Shown: positions 1 through 10,939, numbered from the stretch's first letter. The stretch is 64,000 nt of DNA from Gyrodactylus bullatarudis (GCA_012064415.1 SSNU01000126.1:97642-161641), one strand, 5' to 3'. A program made the numbers and translations. Notes: generated by a model not told the origin, from the sequence alone.

Positions 1-46
1 AAATTATTTTTGTTACAGTTGGATATTTAACATTTTCATTTTCAGA

Positions 47-161
47 AAATGGAATTATTCTCCCCGTCGGCTTCCCAAAAATATCGAAATATAGTCTAGA
101 AAATTTTTTTATTATCATATTCGCCAAAAGTGCTAAAATTTTGGAATATCGTAAATTATAA
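47..161 (+). CDS. Possible 3'-terminal exon of an upstream gene (partial)
   Basis: A good splice acceptor (TTTTCATTTTCAG) ends at about 46. It is followed by an open frame of some 37 codons that stops at TAA 159-161. The frame begins around GAA AAT GGA and reads ENGIILPVGFPK at its start. No domain is recognisable in so short a piece, and the rest of the gene would lie outside the window. It could equally be chance; an AT-rich acceptor-like string is common here. Confidence 0.2.
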
Positions 162-227
162 ACAAACTACATTAATTCACTTGAAAGATTTATTTGAATT
201 TTTCGGTTACATTTTCAAAAACTAAAC

Positions 228-978
228 ATGATGAGTATTTTCCAAACTTACAATAGAATTATAGGAGATATTGATGTTAAAAACGACATTAGTATTTATA
301 TAAAATTTATAGAGAAAAATGAGCTAATAAATGAGCTCAAAAAGGAAATTACAAAGAAAAAAGATGAGCATCAAAGTATCAAATCTGAATATATGAAGAA
401 ATATTTACTCTTGAGAGATAGAGAAAAGAAATTTATCGAAGAGAAATCTGAAACTGTAAAGGAAATTTCAGGCATGAACGAAAAAATAAATTATTTAAAT
501 ATTAGTATTGAGAAGGAGAGAGGAAAATTAGAAGAAAAAAATCAAGATTTAGAAAATTTGATTAATGAAGAAGATGGACTCAAGAATATTTTGATTAAAA
601 AGAGGAAAAAGTATCAAACTAACCTTAAATCAAAAAATTTCATTGATAAAACCATCAAAATTTTAAAGGATTGCAATAGTTTACAAGATCTTGAAGAATA
701 TTGGACAAATCTTTTGGACAAGAAAGAGGTAAATCACTCATATCTTTTATAATAAGACTCTTTTGAAAAAGTTTAACATTTTCAAAGAAGTCTTTGACTC
801 TAAAGATTCAATCGTTAATATTTATGAGAAGGACAAAGTTCTCTTTCACGCCAAACTGGCAAATCTCATGATTGAGTATTATTTAATAAACAATGAAATG
901 GATAAAGTCTTCAAAAATGGAGAGATTCCCTCGTCGATAATGGAAAAATATTCTAAAATTAATTTATTGAGTAATTGA
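228..978 (+). CDS. Coiled-coil protein, two exons with a possible 28-bp intron
   Basis: Exon 1 (228-728) encodes 167 residues, very rich in K and E with heptad-like spacing from about residue 30 to 140; this predicts a long coiled coil. The codon after E167 is GTA in a GTAAAT donor. Treating 729-756 (gtaaat...aataag) as an intron keeps the frame open from ACT 757 to TGA 976-978, adding 74 residues that start TLLKKFNIFKEV. That intron would be only 28 bp, about half the length of the others inferred here. Without splicing the first frame stops at 752. An alternative is a frameshift in a decaying gene. The family is not recognised; general similarity to kinetochore, centrosome or cohesin-associated coiled coils is not enough to name it. 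The stop lies 4 bp from the stop of the convergent gene at 983-1300. Confidence 0.6.
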
Positions 979-982
979 AACG

Positions 983-1300
983 TTAAGCTTGACTCTTCCA
1001 CATGCTCTTCTTGTAATCGGGACACTTTTTCTCGAGACAATTTATTGCCAGCTTATTTCTGTCCAAAACATCCAAATGATCCTTTTCATAATTTGAATAA
1101 ATACACCTCTTGTAACAGCTATCTGGACAGCGCTTAATTAGTTTCAGGTATTTCTTGTAGAGAAATCGTAGACAATTTTCATCTTCAACACAGAACAAAA
1201 TCTCTGGGATTTTTCCCAGCAGAATTTCAATCGGACATGGCTTATGTTCGCGTTGACCGAAGCTGAAGATAAAGAGACACAACAAAATTGTCAATTTCAT
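983..1300 (-). CDS. Small secreted cysteine-rich protein (8 Cys)
   Basis: From ATG 1300 the product is about 105 residues. It opens with a clear signal peptide (MKLTILLCLFIFSFG) followed by a mature region of about 89 residues with eight cysteines, in contexts such as PCP, FC, NC, RCP, SCY, RC, NC and KC. This is consistent with four disulphides. An upstream in-frame ATG at 1366 would put 22 polar residues before the signal peptide, so the 1300 start is preferred. The mature chain is basic and lysine-rich. It resembles the many lineage-specific secreted cysteine-rich proteins of arthropods, but no family is recognised and no activity is claimed. A candidate polyadenylation signal (AATAAA read on the minus strand, 963-968) lies inside the coding exon of the convergent neighbour. 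Confidence 0.65.
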   Translation of the reverse strand: MKLTILLCLFIFSFGQREHKPCPIEILLGKIPEILFCVEDENCLRFLYKKYLKLIKRCPDSCYKRCIYSNYEKDHLDVLDRNKLAINCLEKKCPDYKKSMWKSQA

Positions 1301-2680
1301 GATGAAAGTTTCATTTTGAATATTTTTTTCAAAATTTTCATATTTATACAAGAAAGATGAATTCAATCAATTTTATTTTGGATACATGAAACATTCCAGG
1401 AATTCTTATTCCTTATGAAAGTTCAATTGTACCATTTTTCGTCTGTTTACTGCAAAGTAGTTATGAAGTTATTAAAATTATAATTTCATCAATGATTTTC
1501 AGATTATTTTTTTTTTTAGCGATACTTAACACTTCAGGTTAAACATGAATGGGTTTAGATTCCTAATCAGAGTTATTAATTTGAAAATAACCATGGATAA
1601 TTTGATTTCTTGCAGCTCACGTTTTTCATGTTTGCCAATTTTTTTCAATTTGAATTAAATAAATTTTCTGGGTTTTAATATTGCTATTTTAAGTTTTCTA
1701 TTCCGACTAAAAAATTCCTTAACAGTGAAAACTGTAGTTGAAAAGAATAAGAGAATTTACTATTTTTTCATAGATCTCAAAATTTTTTTCCTTTAGATAA
1801 TGTGGGAGTCAAATATTTTTCGGAATTTATTTTTTGAAAATCTTAAATAACTTATTACTACTAATGAGCCAATAAGTAGTTGTTAATAATTTAGAAAGAA
1901 AATATTCAATCTGACAAAAGTGTCAATATTTTCATCGATTCCTAATATTTTGGATTATTATCAGACAAATTTTTTGAATTTAACAAAAGAAAGAATTTCG
2001 TCCTGGGAAATTGAGCCATCTGAATTTTCCAATTATCTCGAAGAAAAATAAACTTTTTCTCGAAAATTAGAAATGAAATTAAATACCACAGCTCGAAGCA
2101 TTTGTCCAATGATGATCTCAAATGATCTCTTCAAATCTTGGAATTCGATGGAAAATTTGAAATTGAAAAAGTGGAAATTTTCGAAATTTAGAAAAATACC
2201 TCATTTTTGTTCGACTAAATTTTCACAACTCATGAGATTCCGACGCAACTTAATAATTTCAAAGTTTATTTCGTTCAGTTAGCTCTACAGATTGTTTTGG
2301 ATTCATTTACTGAAGGCTTGCATAATTTTCCACCTGATTGATCATTTTATAAAAAAAGTAGTGGGGTCCTCTGAGAATTCACATTCATTCCCATACACAC
2401 ATCACTCAAGTTTATTTCCTTGGAATAATTAATTTACCATTATAATAATGGGAAATAGAAACTACATTAAAAGTTCAATAGAAATCCACTGGCTGTTTAA
2501 CCTTGAAAAGTATCAGAGAATTTCTTTTCATGGCTTGAATGAAATCTTTTCGTCTGAATTTAATCTAATATAGCACGTTTCAGACGAATGATTCAACTGA
2601 AATTTTTGCTTATCAGAAAGAATATTTGAAGTCAGAAAGAAATGACCCAATGGGACTGTAAAGGTAAATATGGTAGTTTC
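1301..2680. other. Intergenic, nothing recognised
   Basis: AT-rich sequence with homopolymer runs. A 69-codon open frame at 2073-2282 has repeat-like composition and no signal, domain or splice context, so I treat it as noise. Confidence 0.4.
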
Positions 2681-2689
2681 ATACAATTA

Positions 2690-3225
2690 GTAATCTAAAG
2701 CTAAATATGTAGTTAATATTCAGAAACCGAATTTGATCAGGATTTCTTGGAATCTATAGATCATGACTCATGATTCACGAGGCCCCCTTTCACGATAAGA
2801 AGAAAAGATATTTTGAAAAAGTCAATTTTTAAGGAAATTATGGCATATTCGAGTTGGCAGCAAATTACCGTTTTTTGGAACTTTGAGATGATAATTTTTT
2901 AGGATCACGATTAGACAAAGAAATCAAATATGAGAATCACCCCATCATCGTGTGAAAATCAAATTTCGATTCCTTTGACCACTTTTACTGCTTAAAAATT
3001 AAAAAAACCATTGATGATTCAAGGGTTCTTTCTTGTCTTTAGGTGATCCTTAATATAAACTTTTGAACCCTCTTTCACTTTAAAATCAGCAAAATTGGGA
3101 ATTTTGCGCTAACTTGAGTTTAGAAATTCGCCATAATTTCCATAAAAATTAATTTTTTCTCATGCGGGAAAAGTTAGCCTTATGATCTATAGATTCCAGA
3201 AATTCCCATCTTCATGTACTAGCAA
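2690..3225. repeat. Interspersed repeat family A, degraded copy
   Basis: The left edge carries the family A words (TCTAAAGCTA, TTGATCAGGATTTCTTGG, then CATGA...GAGGCCC and TTTCACGAT). The right edge carries the same words reversed (ATGATCTATAGATTCCA, then TTCCCATCTTCATG). This is the usual inverted layout of the family: two arms around a middle that mentions GGATCAC and an AT-rich core. Edges are approximate. Confidence 0.6.
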
Positions 3226-3284
3226 AGTGTAGTAAGTTTTGAAAAATTTCATTATAAACTACCTTTAATAATAATAATAAAGAA

Positions 3285-4519
3285 GTTCAAACTTGATCTT
3301 TTGACTATTTATAGAAGTTTTGATCGTAAACCATTAAAATCTAGTTTACTTACTAAGAAACATTTTAAAGCACTTAAGAACTAAAATCTAATGAAAGCAT
3401 ATTTTTAACAAAACCTGACAAGGGAAAAGGTATAGTAATTATGTATAAGAATGATTATTATAAGGCAGGGTTAGATTTCCTTTCGGATGAAAGTAAATTT
3501 GAGAATACTGGGAGAGATAGATCTTCATATTATAAAGAAATGGAATCCATGGAACGTTCCATGTATAGAATTGCTAAGGGGTTATTTGATAGAGATATAA
3601 TTTCCGATAGAACTAGGGGTTTTATAGCAAAAAAACATACCAGGATGTGTAGATTATACTTACATCCTAAGACTCATAAAATAGTTGAGGGAGATGTTCC
3701 TGAAATTTTCCCGATTCGGCCGATATTGGATATGTCGTCATGTCCACAACATAATTTAGCTAAATGGTTGATTGGTATATTGAAACCAATCCATGAACAT
3801 TATTCTAAATATGTTGTAAGAGATACATTTTCATTTGTTGAAAAAGTTAAGGATTTAAACATAAGTTCAAAAGAGATGATTTCTTTAGATATTAGTTCTT
3901 TATTTCCTAATGTGCCTATAGAAGAAACTTTAACTATCATCAGTTCTTTTATCGATGAACATAACGGTTTTGAAATGCATAGTAAGGAAATAACCGACCT
4001 TATCAGGATTTGTTGTACAAATGTTCCTCTATCTTTTCAAAACAAAGTGTTTATCCAAAAGGACGGTATAGCTATGGGTTCACCTTTATGTCCTATTTTA
4101 GCTGATATCTTTTTAGGCTGGTTAGAACTTAATAAAATGTCTGAAACAATTAATTCTTTCACTGATGTGTACATCAGATATGTAGACGACACTTTTATTT
4201 TGATGAAACCGAATGTATCATCAGATGACTTTTTCTTAAAGATGATTTCGTTTCATTCTAATAAATTTACTATGGAAAAAGAATCTAATGATTTTCTGAG
4301 TTTCTTAGACGTTAAACTAACTAGAAGAGATGACGGCTCAATTCAAAGAAACATCTTCAAGAAAAAGACGGACAATGGCAAATATCTGATTCGAATTTTT
4401 CAATTTTATACAAAAACCCGAGTGATGACAGTACAGACGTTTGGGTGAAGGAGAAATTCTTCATAAATTTATATAAACCAGACTTATGTGTTCAAAAGAA
4501 TTATTCCTATAACCTTTAA
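3285..4519 (+). pseudogene. Penelope-like reverse transcriptase (broken)
   Basis: The main open frame (3441-4448) gives RT motifs in PLE order, numbered from M at 3441: RPILDM at about 93-98, LDISSLFPNVP at 149-159 with the first catalytic aspartate, GIAMGSPLCPILADIF at about 209-224, YVDD at 247-250, and FLDVKLTRRDDGS near 288-300. The frame is open upstream of that ATG (TKPDKGKGIVIM, a hallmark PLE motif) back to about 3376. Before that the coding signal continues in another frame (SSLLTKKHFKALK), so one frameshift lies near 3375. After DNGKYL the sequence jumps to a different frame that reads DVWVKEKFFINLYKPDL and ends at TAA 4517-4519. The N-terminus is incomplete and the endonuclease core is deleted, so the copy is inactive. 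YVDD replaces the YADD of the LINE in this window, and the motif set separates it from LINE and LTR enzymes. Confidence 0.85.
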
Positions 4520-4819
4520 CTAACTTGGCCTATGTAAGCTTTTTCACTTTTCTCTCCACTGTTGCTATTTATTGGAGAGTTTGGGTGTTTTTTCAGCTTA
4601 CATTTATTCTAATCTTCTTCAACTTTTACTATTTCTTTCTTAATTTGTAAATTATTATTTTCATTCATCTTTTAAATTTTATCATTATCAAAGAGACACT
4701 ACTGATGAACCTTTGAGAAATGTACATTTGGTGTTAATATGTCCTTTTTCTACTTTTCCAATTATGAATTTATGTGGATTTTCGGACGTATTTAAAAATT
4801 TACGTGAATATTTTTATCG

Positions 4820-4842
4820 TAATAATAATAATAATAATAATT
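4820..4842. repeat. (TAA)n microsatellite at the PLE 3' end
   Basis: Seven to eight AAT/TAA units directly after the PLE tail. A similar ATA run sits at the start of the element. Confidence 0.85.
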
Positions 4843-5577
4843 AGCTATCAAAATTTTCAGGTACTCTTCACATTCTTCTTATTTTCCTGTATTTAAAACT
4901 TTTATTTTATCTGACTCACAACTTACTGGACTAATTTTTCTGAATCCCAAATGAACTATCTTTGGAAATGGCAGAAAAGCTATACGTAAAGAGAAACTGA
5001 ATGAAGCCGAACTAAAAAGCTGTATTGTTTTGGTCCATAATGAATAGAAAAGATGATTAAATTCAAGAATTTAGTCTGAGTTTACATCGCATGGACTCTG
5101 TTTGCTAAATGTTTAAAGTTATCTATTTAATTGAGAAATTCTTCTGATTTTAACAGAATTGAATATAAACCTGATTGACATGAAGATGAGAATTTACTAT
5201 TTTTATAAAAAACTCAATATTTTTCTCCGGATTCACAGGAAAAAATAATCTTTTGAATTCTAAACGGAATATTCGAGAAAATTCCGAAAAAATTCAATCT
5301 GGCATCCGTTTTTCGAATTTCGAAAATGTACCAAATTTCCACTTTTTCAAATTTTGAACCCAACATTTTTATCGAAGTGATGATATTTGGGGTCACCAAT
5401 ACACAAATAATTCGAATTCACCTGTAGAAGTTCACTGAAAATCGTCAATACTGTGGGAAATCGAATCATATGAATTTTTCTATTATCACGAAGGCAAATT
5501 ATCCAAAATCTGGAAGATCTTCCCTATCTCTATGGTCAAATTCGAATTCTTCGTCTAACGTTGATCCCAAATATCAC

Positions 5578-7136
5578 TTAACCCTCGCCCTGGAAGTTGG
5601 TAAAATTTCACATTTCACAAGTGGGGTCCATTTGTACCCCATACTTATTTATATAGAAAAATAATAAAATATTAGGTCTGACATAGTATATTTCAAGACT
5701 TTCGACATTCTAAACAAATCAAGATATGATGATTTTTACAAGCGTTTTTTCTGCAATAATTACAGTAGGTTGATATTTTGACATCTTTGGTTCTTGGACA
5801 AAAGGAGCATCTTCCTTTCTTTGGTGTAATCTCAGCTTCTAGATCGTCATTGACTATGCTAGTTCTGAGCTGATAGCTTAGCTCCTTTAGAAATATTCTT
5901 CGTGCACATCTTTTGGTAATTTGATTATCTGGCCATTTTATGGAATGTAAAACATAGGCATTATATGCTGCCATATCCAAAAAACTGATAAAGGCCATCT
6001 TTTTGTAGATCTTCTGCAAGAATAATTTCCTATCAACTGATCCAAGACATCAACACCGCCTTTAGTTTTGTTGTAATATTCGATTATTTCTGGTTTGGAT
6101 CCAGTGTCATCAGTCTGTTGATGTAGGGTTGAAAGCATCAATACTGGTTTATTCTTTTTTTGGCCGTAACGTAGAATTGATATTGGACCATCAAATATAT
6201 ATTCAATTTTACCAAGATCAATCTTACTGGTTTGAAAAGAAGGCGGCAGAAAAGTACGATTTTTACGAACTGTACCAACCAATGCAGTTTTCTTTTTTAC
6301 CAAATCTAAGGCCAAATTATGGGTCGTAAAAAAATTGTCACAAGTTATTGTTCGACCTTTGTTGATGAAAGGGTTTGCAAGTTCTTTAACAACTCTTTCT
6401 CCTTGACCTTTTACCTTTTCAGGAAAATTTCCTTCTTTTCCGATATAAATTTCAGCATTGCAGAGATTTGCATTTTTAGAATCACACAAAGCCCACACTT
6501 TGATACCGTATTTTCCAGGCTTTGACGGCCTTGTACACTTTGAAGGGACTTCTCCCACGAAAACTTATTAACTGTTCATCTATAGTTACTTGATGCTTTT
6601 CTACAATTGATAATAAAATCCTGAAATACGATCCTGATAGGTGCCAATTTGTCTCTATTTGAACCAGTGATTCTATTGATTTTGTCATCAAATCGAATAA
6701 ACTGTTTGATGATTACGAATCTTGAATATGAAAGGCAGTTTTTGACAGCAGAATATTCATAGTCATCTTCCCAAAGCTCTTGGAGATCCATATTTTTCTG
6801 CTTAGAAACTCCAAAATATAACAGGATCCCTATCTATTTACGAAGTTCGTCTATACTTATTCTTGTACTTGATTTTCGATGGTCCATATACTTGTTCGTA
6901 TATTTTACGATATCTCCGGGAATTTTTGGACATAAAAGTAGACTGAAAAAATCCTGATGAGTTATCATCTTCTGGGAACTCGCTGTAAGGGAAGAAGCAA
7001 CATTTTTATGAATGATATTGTGGCTTCCAGTACGACTTCGCACTCTGGCTGTCTGGTAGTTGATGTCTCCGCATTTTGAAACTAGATCAGCTGCAAAGGA
7101 TTGATTCATATCAGTATCTGGATTCGAAATATCAGA
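5578..7136 (-). mobile_element. piggyBac-type transposon, 5' end lost
   Basis: TTAA at 5578-5581 is followed by CCCTCGCCCTGGAAG, a typical piggyBac terminus. It is followed by an imperfect palindrome at 5620-5641 (TGGGGTCC...TACCCCA), like piggyBac subterminal repeats. The transposase gene runs on the minus strand and ends about 110 bp inside this end. No matching GGG-TTAA end is found beyond the start of the gene: coding sequence runs straight into family A sequence at about 7135, so the promoter-side end is deleted. The related family A copy at about 40,836 shows the uninterrupted site. Confidence 0.75.
5693..7136 (-). pseudogene. piggyBac transposase (DDE), inactivated
   Basis: The protein can be followed in order. 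An acidic N-terminal remnant (NSDISNPDTD) comes first, then RKSSTRISIDELRK, an in-frame TAG at about 6833, IGILLYFGV, the FIRFDDK and DKLAPIRIVF region, and a frameshift near 6600. Then come TIDEQLISFRGRSPFK, a second frameshift near 6535, KPGKYGIKVWALCDS, the DDE-region TCDNFFTTHNLA, and KGGVDVLDQLIGNYS. A third frameshift near 5990 follows, then DMAAYNAYVLH. Last is a C-terminal cysteine-rich zinc finger (CSFCPRTKDV...CNYC...C..H...CLEC). Motifs, order and length (about 470 residues) fit the Transposase IS4-like DDE_Tnp_1_7 (piggyBac) family. At least one stop and three frameshifts make it a pseudogene. The TTAA end next to the 3' side supports the assignment. Confidence 0.9.
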
Positions 7137-7190
7137 GTTTTTTGTAAAAATAGTAAATTCTGATCTTCATGTCAACTAGCTTTATCATCA

Positions 7191-9826
7191 TTGAAAAATA
7201 ACAGTGTATCAAGATACAATTTATGTAAAAGAGATCTAGCCTCTATTTGATAAAAATTAAAACGACAAGAAAATTAATTTTTCATTAATTTGGAATTTCT
7301 CCCAGTCTTACAAGCCAGTGTTTAGTAAACACAGTGTGTTAATTGATCGGAAATACAATTAATTAATGATTCGTTGAACCAATTTCATTAAAAAATTTTG
7401 CTAATTACTTTTCATGATAAAAATGTATTATTAATTCTCTCATGTCGATCAAAGCAACCAAAAAAGAACAAACTGAAAAAAATTTTCTACCATAAACATT
7501 CAAAATTGAAGTTGAAGAGAAGAATGCTTTCTAAACTAAGTATTGAATTGACACACGAGAGAATAGGGGAGAATTAAAACGTAAATATTTTAGCCTAGCT
7601 TAAAATCCAAATACTCTGGCGAATTATAAAGCAGTCTCAATTCTGTATTTGAAAATTATTGGAAAATAAAGGTAAATCCTCCCTGAGTAAGGTGGAGTTT
7701 TAATATTGGTGTATAAATTATTCTCAGGCTTGTTTCTTATCTGGTGAATATACAATGCATCAAAGTAAAAATATTTTTTGAAATTAATCGAAATTAAATG
7801 GAATACATAAAAATAATTATTTTAAAGGAATGTATAATGCCCAAACTGATCTTTGTAAGCAAATGAAGACGCAACACCAACTCAATGCACATCAGCACCA
7901 CATTTAATATCAAAAAGGGAACTAAGGACAGAAATCAGTCGTGCTAATAAGTCATTAGAAGAGAAAATTTTCAATCTGAAAAATTAGGTCTTGAAAATAT
8001 TTCAAATGATTTTTTCAACCTGTGAGCTAAATTTTTTTATCTACAATTTTGAGGTTGAAAAGTGGTTAGATTTTGAAAATTTAATTTTGATAATTTCAAA
8101 CTGCCAAGCCTCACAAGTTACACATCATAGCAAACTATTTCAAGTTCAGTTCAAAAATTTTGAAAGATATGAATTCTTAGATAGTGACATAATAGTGCCA
8201 AAATTTTGATTTTTTCACATTTAACACCCGAAAATGATCTCACTACTTTCAAGTAAACTTTTTTAAGACTTTTTGGGTTCTTTTTTGATTTTTTATATTC
8301 TTAGTTCATTAATGATTTTAATATCATCTCGACGAAGTTATTGAAGCTTAAAGTCGAAAAAATTGTGAATAAATGATAATTGGGCAATTCTCTCGTCCAT
8401 TAGAGTTAATACAAAATGTTTAAACATGATATGTCTCAATCTAAAGTAGGTTTTTAGACCCATGTTTTATACATCATTAGAACCGTCTCAAAGAGTTGAA
8501 ACAGATTATGACTAGAATTAGGACCGAAAATCGGAAAAATCTATCTCTAATCTCCAGCTGCTCAAGGGAAATTTAAACCTTTCAAATTGTTGATATCAAA
8601 AACAATAATAGCAAACTTATTGAAGTCTAAACTGAGAAGATTTCCAATTCAATATCATAGAAGAAATAATGATGGAAAGGATCAGAGGGAAGCTCCCTTG
8701 ATTTCGATTGTATACGAATCAATTAGACTTAATCCAACTTATGAATTTTAATGAATAACTCTAATTTTAAGCTTCAATGATCGACTATTATCACGTACCT
8801 ATTGTACTATATACTTTTTATTATTCTCTCCTAACGTAGTTCAAATGTCCTTTTGAGAATAAAATTGATCTTTCAATAGCGAAATAATAATTCCGCTAAG
8901 ATAAATAATTGAATTATTATTTTCATATTATACAGTGAAGAATTGTGTTATTCTAACAGAAATTTTTTTTATTCTTTTGGCAATTTTAATCATTATTATA
9001 TTATATAAAGTCTACAGTAATAATAATTCTAGTCATGATAAAACTAAAATATGGAACAACTTAAAATCAATAGGAGAAATTTTGTTGACACTCTTCTTAT
9101 CCCAAGTATGAGAACTTCATCTTATTGAGCAGAGCTAAAACCAAATCAAGATTTGAAACAGAATTGACCCACAGAAGTCCCACTGTGAATTTAAAGACAC
9201 ATACCACTTAAGCAACTCATTGTTATACTTTGTTAACCACCCATTCGAAATCTATTACGCTCCTAATAGATTCATAATAATTCAAAAAAAGTTGATTCTT
9301 TGCAAAAATTTAATTTCTGTTTAAAACGTTTTTTTGAAAATCTATTTCCCAATGTCATAGATACATAATCATACCCGTAGAATTCAAATATACAATCGCC
9401 CCAACTCTGTTAAAGCTTTCATGACAGCCAATTATTATTGAACTATTTTGGCTGGAACTAGTTGATAAAATTTCGCTTGCTACCTGATAATAATAATAAT
9501 AATCAGAATTTCGTTAATTTTTTACATTGTATTCAAGGACCCCTAAAACGTATTTTATTCTAGTTCCTTTTTGTAATGCAAAATTTGGTGAATTCGATTC
9601 AATAAAGTTTAAATTTTTCGCCTTTGTATACCAAAAAATAAGAATTTAAGTAGTAAGAATTCACAGTATTTTAAATTGATTTAGAAAATTAAATTGATCG
9701 AGTAAATACATATCAGTACTCATGAATTGTCTTGAATACACATGAAAAATCAATTTAAAAAAAATATTTATTCGTGTATTCCACATTTTAATTAAAGTAT
9801 ATTTGGTGTGTAGCACATTTCATGAA
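7191..9826. other. Intergenic, no gene recognised
   Basis: Contains a short perfect palindrome at 7319-7333 (GTGTTTA g TAAACAC) and a (TAA)n tract at about 9487-9503. An open frame at 7991-8209 has no domain, signal or splice sites and looks like composition noise. Confidence 0.4.
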
Positions 9827-9916
9827 AATATTCCTACCCCCACCACAAAAAATGCGAAAAGAACGATCTATCCCACATATTTTGTAAATATTCCTAGCGC
9901 CACTACACTTTTTGCA
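9827..9916 (+). repeat. Imperfect 60-bp direct repeat upstream of a small secreted gene
   Basis: AAATATTCCTACCCCCACCAC and AAATATTCCTAGCGCCACTAC start about 60 bp apart, and both run into similar A/T-rich ends (AAAAATGC, CTTTTTGC). The pair lies 50-140 bp before the ATG at 9965, so it could be promoter-proximal, though no function is shown. Confidence 0.5.
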
Positions 9917-9964
9917 ATTAACCTTTTCAAATACTCATAAGGAATTCAATGAAAAAACATTTGA

Positions 9965-10186
9965 ATGAAATGTTGTACAATAATCTACTTTATCTTCTTA
10001 ATAGAGATTATTATTTTGATTCTGTTAAAAGGCTGTAACAAGATTGATATCCACACTCGTAGAATGTGTTCCTCGTCATGTATTGCTAACCGATATCCAG
10101 ATCTTGGTAAAGAGGAAATTGCAATTAACGCCAACATTCTTGAATTTTATCAATATGTAACGTTTTGTGAGAATAAATGCTTCTAG
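9965..10186 (+). CDS. Small secreted cysteine-containing peptide
   Basis: The 73-residue frame starts at ATG 9968 or just before (the first codon of the open frame is at 9965). It has a strongly hydrophobic N-terminus (IIYFIFLIEIIILILL) followed by about 50 polar residues with five cysteines, in GCN, MCSSSC, FC and KCF contexts, ending in CF. This layout is a signal peptide plus a short, probably disulphide-bonded peptide; the odd cysteine number suggests a missing exon or a free or intermolecular cysteine. No family is recognised, and no toxin or antimicrobial role is asserted. A second putative secreted frame follows about 400 bp downstream on the same strand. Confidence 0.45.
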   Translation: MKCCTIIYFIFLIEIIILILLKGCNKIDIHTRRMCSSSCIANRYPDLGKEEIAINANILEFYQYVTFCENKCF

Positions 10187-10586
10187 TGAGAAATCATTAA
10201 ACATTATTACTAGACGTTTTTATCGGAAATATATTCTAGACTGAAAAATCAAGTTTTTGTAAATTTCACACAAAGAAAAGAATAGAACACGCTGAACACG
10301 CAAATAGAAGAGATGATAATTGAAAAAAATCGCAAACTAGAAGGATGGCAAATTCTTTCATCTACACGTTCGTTAAACAGCCTTTTATTTGAAGGAAGAA
10401 AAATATTGTCAAAAGTGGTCTACTTTCGGCTAGCTTAAACTATTCCCATGGATCTATTCAAGAGAACCTTCAAATTATTATAATAATATAAAAGAAATAG
10501 GTTATATTCATAAGATTTTTCTAATGTTAAATGATGGCCCTTCAAGGTAAATGATAGATAGAATGATCGATAAAGTAAAGCTTGAT

Positions 10587-10936
10587 ATGAAGAGTTTGCT
10601 ATCTTTACATATAATATTATTGTGGGAAATCGTATCATTTGATTTTTTTGATGATGATCCAACATTTAGAAGTTTAATATTAAAGTTAATTTTTTTAATT
10701 GTTTCAAATCTTCAAAACGATGAAAAAGCAGAAATAGGGCGCATTAGAGGACTGCTCAATTCCTTGGTGTATTTAACCGCATATACAAGCATTTTAAGCA
10801 TTGTAAGTTTAAAAATCTATTTAAAAATATTCCAACATTTCTGGAAGAGAGAAGGTAGATATTTTGCATCTTATATTTATATAATATTAATTTACATTGG
10901 ATTGTCGTGATACCTTAGTGGGTACAGTACAGATAG
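10587..10936 (+). CDS. Hypothetical small secreted protein, two exons
   Basis: From ATG 10587 the frame starts with a signal-like peptide (MKSLLSLHIILLWEIVSF) followed by an acidic patch (DFFDDDP). It continues with mixed hydrophobic and charged sequence, including NDEKAEIGRIRGLLN. A consensus donor GTAAGT follows codon ATT at 10801-10803, and the acceptor ATACCTTAG ends at about 10919. Splicing gives a short tail (WVQYR) and a stop near 10936. Read through the donor, the frame would continue unspliced to 10910. In-frame ATGs 12 and 8 codons upstream (10551 and 10563) would bury the signal peptide. No family is recognised. Confidence 0.4.
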
Positions 10937-10939
10937 TTC

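Larger units (their letters stand above)
3240..4842 (+). mobile_element. Penelope-like retroelement (PLE), internally deleted copy
   Basis: The stretch contains a PLE reverse transcriptase, the C-terminal end of a probable GIY-YIG endonuclease domain in another frame (4406-4519), and an approximately 300-bp tail. The tail recurs at about 33,870-34,330 and as scraps near 13.8 kb and 47.3 kb. The copy begins near an ATA/TAA run at about 3270 and ends in a (TAA)n tract at 4820-4842. The GIY-YIG core expected between the RT and the C-terminus is missing, so this copy is deleted and non-autonomous. Confidence 0.8.
5165..7190. repeat. Family A element carrying a nested piggyBac insertion
   Basis: The left arm (from about 5165) reads TTGACATGAAGATGAG then TTTACTATTTTTATAAAAAA. 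The right edge (about 7133-7190) is the reverse complement of the same words and ends in TCAACTAGCTTTATC. The 5215-5577 part is homologous to the family A copy at 40.4-41.0 kb: it shares the CTCCGGATTC segment, the GTACCAAATTTCC segment and, inverted, the long block around 40,640-40,800. The middle is replaced by piggyBac sequence from TTAA 5578 onward. Confidence 0.7.

Noticed and set aside
6129..6525. Plus-strand frames across the piggyBac gene
   Set aside because: Antisense to the recognisable transposase.
5165..7190. Idea that the family A ends are the inverted repeats of the piggyBac element
   Set aside because: The true piggyBac end is TTAA-CCCTCGCC at 5578, inside the family A sequence; the 40.4-kb copy shows that family A is an independent host repeat.
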